Origin: Xanthobacteraceae bacterium
Lineage (GTDB): Bacteria > Pseudomonadota > Alphaproteobacteria > Rhizobiales > Xanthobacteraceae
DNA length: 64,000 nt
Direction of reading: 5' to 3'
Assembly: GCA_022841625.1 (NCBI GenBank)
Contig: JALHRD010000015.1
Location: 78,642 to 142,641 of the forward strand
Of the stretch, positions 62,289 through 64,000 are shown one piece after another. Position numbers and translations under genes: made by a program. Under the pieces are notes generated by a model. That model ran no database searches and was not told where the DNA came from. It worked only from the letters and a program-made list of their open reading frames with translations. The stretch's first letter is position 1, and each line of letters starts with the position of its first letter.

Positions 62289-63887
62289 TCAAGCATTAGA
62301 AATCATCGTGCGAAATGATTGCGAATTGTCGACTAAACTCGAAACGTACTCAACCAAAGGCAATAGATGGTCCGGCTTATTGAGCAGTAGCCACTCGGTA
62401 AGCATGATCGAGTGCGTCGTCTTTCGATATTCGAGGGTGGCATTTGATAAAGTAGCGAAAAGATCGCTTAGAAGTTTTGAGGCCCAAATATTCCGCAACC
62501 AGATCTCGTCGGCGAGATTGCCGTTCCAGTCTTCCGCGGCTTCGTAGCCTGGATTCGCACCATTCTCGTGCAACCAGTTGGAGATTTCGGAAGAGGAGAC
62601 AGGGTGCGCAGCCTCATCCGAAATCACAGCGGCAAGCGCATCGACCTCGATCAAGTAGTTTTCGTATGTTCTCCTTGGCAAAAAATGTACTTTGCTCTTA
62701 GACTGCCTGTGCAGATCAACAATCTCTTTCTCGTCGCGACCTTCACGATCAAAGCTAAATGCAACGGCGGGAGGTATTAGTGCGTTGCCTCCGCTCAGTC
62801 GATTGTAGATTTCCCAGACCAACGATGCCTTCGCCCGCTTTCCTTCAAAGTCTCCCGTGTTCTTGACGGCCACTATTGCAACGCCAGCGGGGAGCGACTC
62901 GTACTTAGAAAGCAGCAACCGCGGAAAGCACTCTTGCTCTGTTTGACCCTCTACCCAAAGAATTTCATCTGCCCCAAAAACATCCGCAAGACGAACACCA
63001 ATGTCGCTCAGGGCGCGTCGGACATCCCTAACATTTGATGCAGCGAGAGTTTCAACAACGGACTGTCCGCCATCCCAGCGCACTAGATGCAAAGTCGATG
63101 GCTCTGATAGCGAAACGATTTCTGCCGCATGTGTTGATATAATGTATTGGTGTTTTTCCAACTTCAGAATCTGGAGCAAATTTCGAACTGCCGCCGGATG
63201 TAAAAAGCTATTGGGCTCATCGATAACAAACACGCGCGGAAAGTCTGAATTGACTACGACGTAGAGAATCGCAATTGCTTGCCCGACGCCTGTTCCACTG
63301 CTCGCCAAATCCACCGAGAGTTGCTCATATTCCTGATGAGCATCGATGGTCCAAACCAACAGATTCGCTTGGCCCCCCTCAAGCTTCGTACTAATACCGA
63401 GAATAGTTGGAAATATTTGCCGGAGATACCCATTTAGACGCGCGAAGCGCGCGGGGCTCCTGGTTTGGAGGTGCAGAATTACGTTCGCCAAGTTCTGAGC
63501 GTCAGGATATAGCCTCGTCTCATCATTCACCGGCGTCCTAGCTAGAGTGAGCCGCTCCGCACGAAACGCGTATGTCGCACCAATAAAATGCTTTGCTACG
63601 TGCCCATAGATCGAACTTCCGATCTCATGGAAATTAGAAATGGCCCATCCAGTCTTACCTTCGTTGATGTGGATCGTAAATCCGTATGGACTCGCTTGTT
63701 GATCCAGATTCTGCCACCCGGCGCTTTTTGAGAAGGACAAGCGATAAACAATTTCCTCTTGCGCAAAAAAGTTATCAATTTGCTGTTCATTTCTTACTGA
63801 CACGGGGATTTCATGCTGTCCGCCAGCAGAAAGAAGAACATCTCTTAGTTCAGAACCACTGATCGACAGATCAAGATGGGTATCGGC
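62289..63887 (-). CDS. OLD-like AAA ATPase/TOPRIM protein, 3' exon of an interrupted gene
   Basis: About 532 residues of a large ATPase, ending at 62289. The first residues after the intron boundary are ADTHLDLSISGSEL. The ABC-type signature region is SSGTGVGQAI, Walker B is VFVIDEPNSFLHP, and the H-loop is ISTHAAEI. The C-terminal half has a TOPRIM-like WVEGQTEQECFPRLL and a later FSFDREGRDEKE, as in OLD-family nucleases, some of which act in phage defence. Walker A and the N-terminal lobe are absent. The DNA is visibly AT-richer than its neighbours, a sign of transfer. Functional only if the intron splices. Confidence 0.8.
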   Translation of the reverse strand, partial: ADTHLDLSISGSELRDVLLSAGGQHEIPVSVRNEQQIDNFFAQEEIVYRLSFSKSAGWQNLDQQASPYGFTIHINEGKTGWAISNFHEIGSSIYGHVAKHFIGATYAFRAERLTLARTPVNDETRLYPDAQNLANVILHLQTRSPARFARLNGYLRQIFPTILGISTKLEGGQANLLVWTIDAHQEYEQLSVDLASSGTGVGQAIAILYVVVNSDFPRVFVIDEPNSFLHPAAVRNLLQILKLEKHQYIISTHAAEIVSLSEPSTLHLVRWDGGQSVVETLAASNVRDVRRALSDIGVRLADVFGADEILWVEGQTEQECFPRLLLSKYESLPAGVAIVAVKNTGDFEGKRAKASLVWEIYNRLSGGNALIPPAVAFSFDREGRDEKEIVDLHRQSKSKVHFLPRRTYENYLIEVDALAAVISDEAAHPVSSSEISNWLHENGANPGYEAAEDWNGNLADEIWLRNIWASKLLSDLFATLSNATLEYRKTTHSIMLTEWLLLNKPDHLLPLVEYVSSLVDNSQSFRTMISNA

Positions 63888-64000
63888 ATAGGGGCGCGGA
63901 GGTAGTGCCTCCGCGTCCCCTGCCACACCACCCGGCATGCGGGTCCGCACCGGGCGGTTCGATGGGTTGAGGTTAGCTGGTCAGTTTGGGAACTCCCAGC
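63888..64000 (-). mobile_element. 3' end of a group II intron (domains V and VI), running off the window
   Basis: On the minus strand a domain V-like hairpin is at about 63958-63927: a nine-base stem ACCGCCCGG / CCGGGTGGT, a TG bulge, and a tip TGCG/CGCA closed by GACC, with a CGC triad at the base as in class C introns. It is followed by a domain VI-like stem at 63920-63891 (CGCGGAGG / CCTCCGCG flanked by GGGG and CCCC) and then TAT, fitting the AY 3' end. The exon frame resumes at 63887. The reverse-transcriptase ORF and 5' end lie beyond 64000. The branch-point A cannot be placed with confidence. Confidence 0.7.

Noticed and set aside
62289..63887. Calling the ATPase a Gabija GajA
   Set aside because: The N-terminal half and any GajB partner are outside the window; only OLD-like ATPase/TOPRIM resemblance can be supported.
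1..64000. CRISPR array, tRNA or rRNA genes
   Set aside because: No evenly spaced direct repeats and no cloverleaf-like sequences were seen on either strand.

Overview
The window is a dense, high-GC stretch of alphaproteobacterial chromosome, most likely from the Hyphomicrobiales (Rhizobiales), close to Bradyrhizobiaceae or Xanthobacteraceae. The lineage call is an inference from gene content: TrcR (DUF1013), RcdA (DUF1465), DUF1192, DUF465 and DUF3551 proteins, the thrB-rnhA pair, and codon use. I found no tRNA, rRNA, CRISPR array or complete insertion sequence.

Layout. 1-11.9 kb: end of a two-component system with a Spy-like protein, a Bug-type solute-binding protein, ThiE-like, Sel1-repeat, inositol-monophosphatase-like and peroxiredoxin genes, a free-standing DsbD N-terminal-domain protein, YqgE, a ModA-like protein, a large membrane GGDEF/EAL protein and a quinone oxidoreductase. 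12-22 kb: mostly housekeeping and cell-cycle genes (DUF1192, rcdA, rpmE, an ABC exporter, a MotA/MotB-like proton-channel pair, rnhA, thrB, trcR). The 388-base gap before rcdA holds a perfect CtrA-type box, followed by three hairpins that look like a small RNA with its own terminator. 22-46 kb: a catabolic and uptake region. It has a molybdenum hydroxylase operon flanked by solute-binding proteins, a binding protein-VOC-SDR operon, two acyl-CoA ligases, a flavoprotein monooxygenase, a TauE-like exporter, and five tandem paralogous solute-binding proteins (37.0-42.4 kb) followed by three more. 46-54 kb: a diguanylate cyclase, a TetR-controlled RND efflux operon with a perfect palindromic operator, and rpsU. 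54-62 kb: an alpha/beta hydrolase, a UbiD-type decarboxylase next to an NMT1/SsuA-like binding protein, a PQQ dehydrogenase divergent from a cytochrome c, and MgtC. 62.1-64 kb: AT-richer foreign-looking DNA with a short HicB-like gene and an OLD-like ATPase/TOPRIM gene. That gene is cut by what looks like the 3' end of a group II intron, which runs out of the window.

How it works together. The dominant theme is uptake of small carboxylates or aromatic acids and their oxidation. There are 15 periplasmic binding proteins of the tripartite tricarboxylate transporter type (six Bug/TctC-like, nine of a second, DIYGR-type group), but no TctA or TctB membrane subunit anywhere in the window. They must share distant membrane partners or act as sensors or scavengers. 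Nearby enzymes (molybdenum hydroxylase, flavin monooxygenases, CoA ligases, UbiD, PQQ dehydrogenase) are plausible consumers of the ligands, but no substrate can be read from the sequence.
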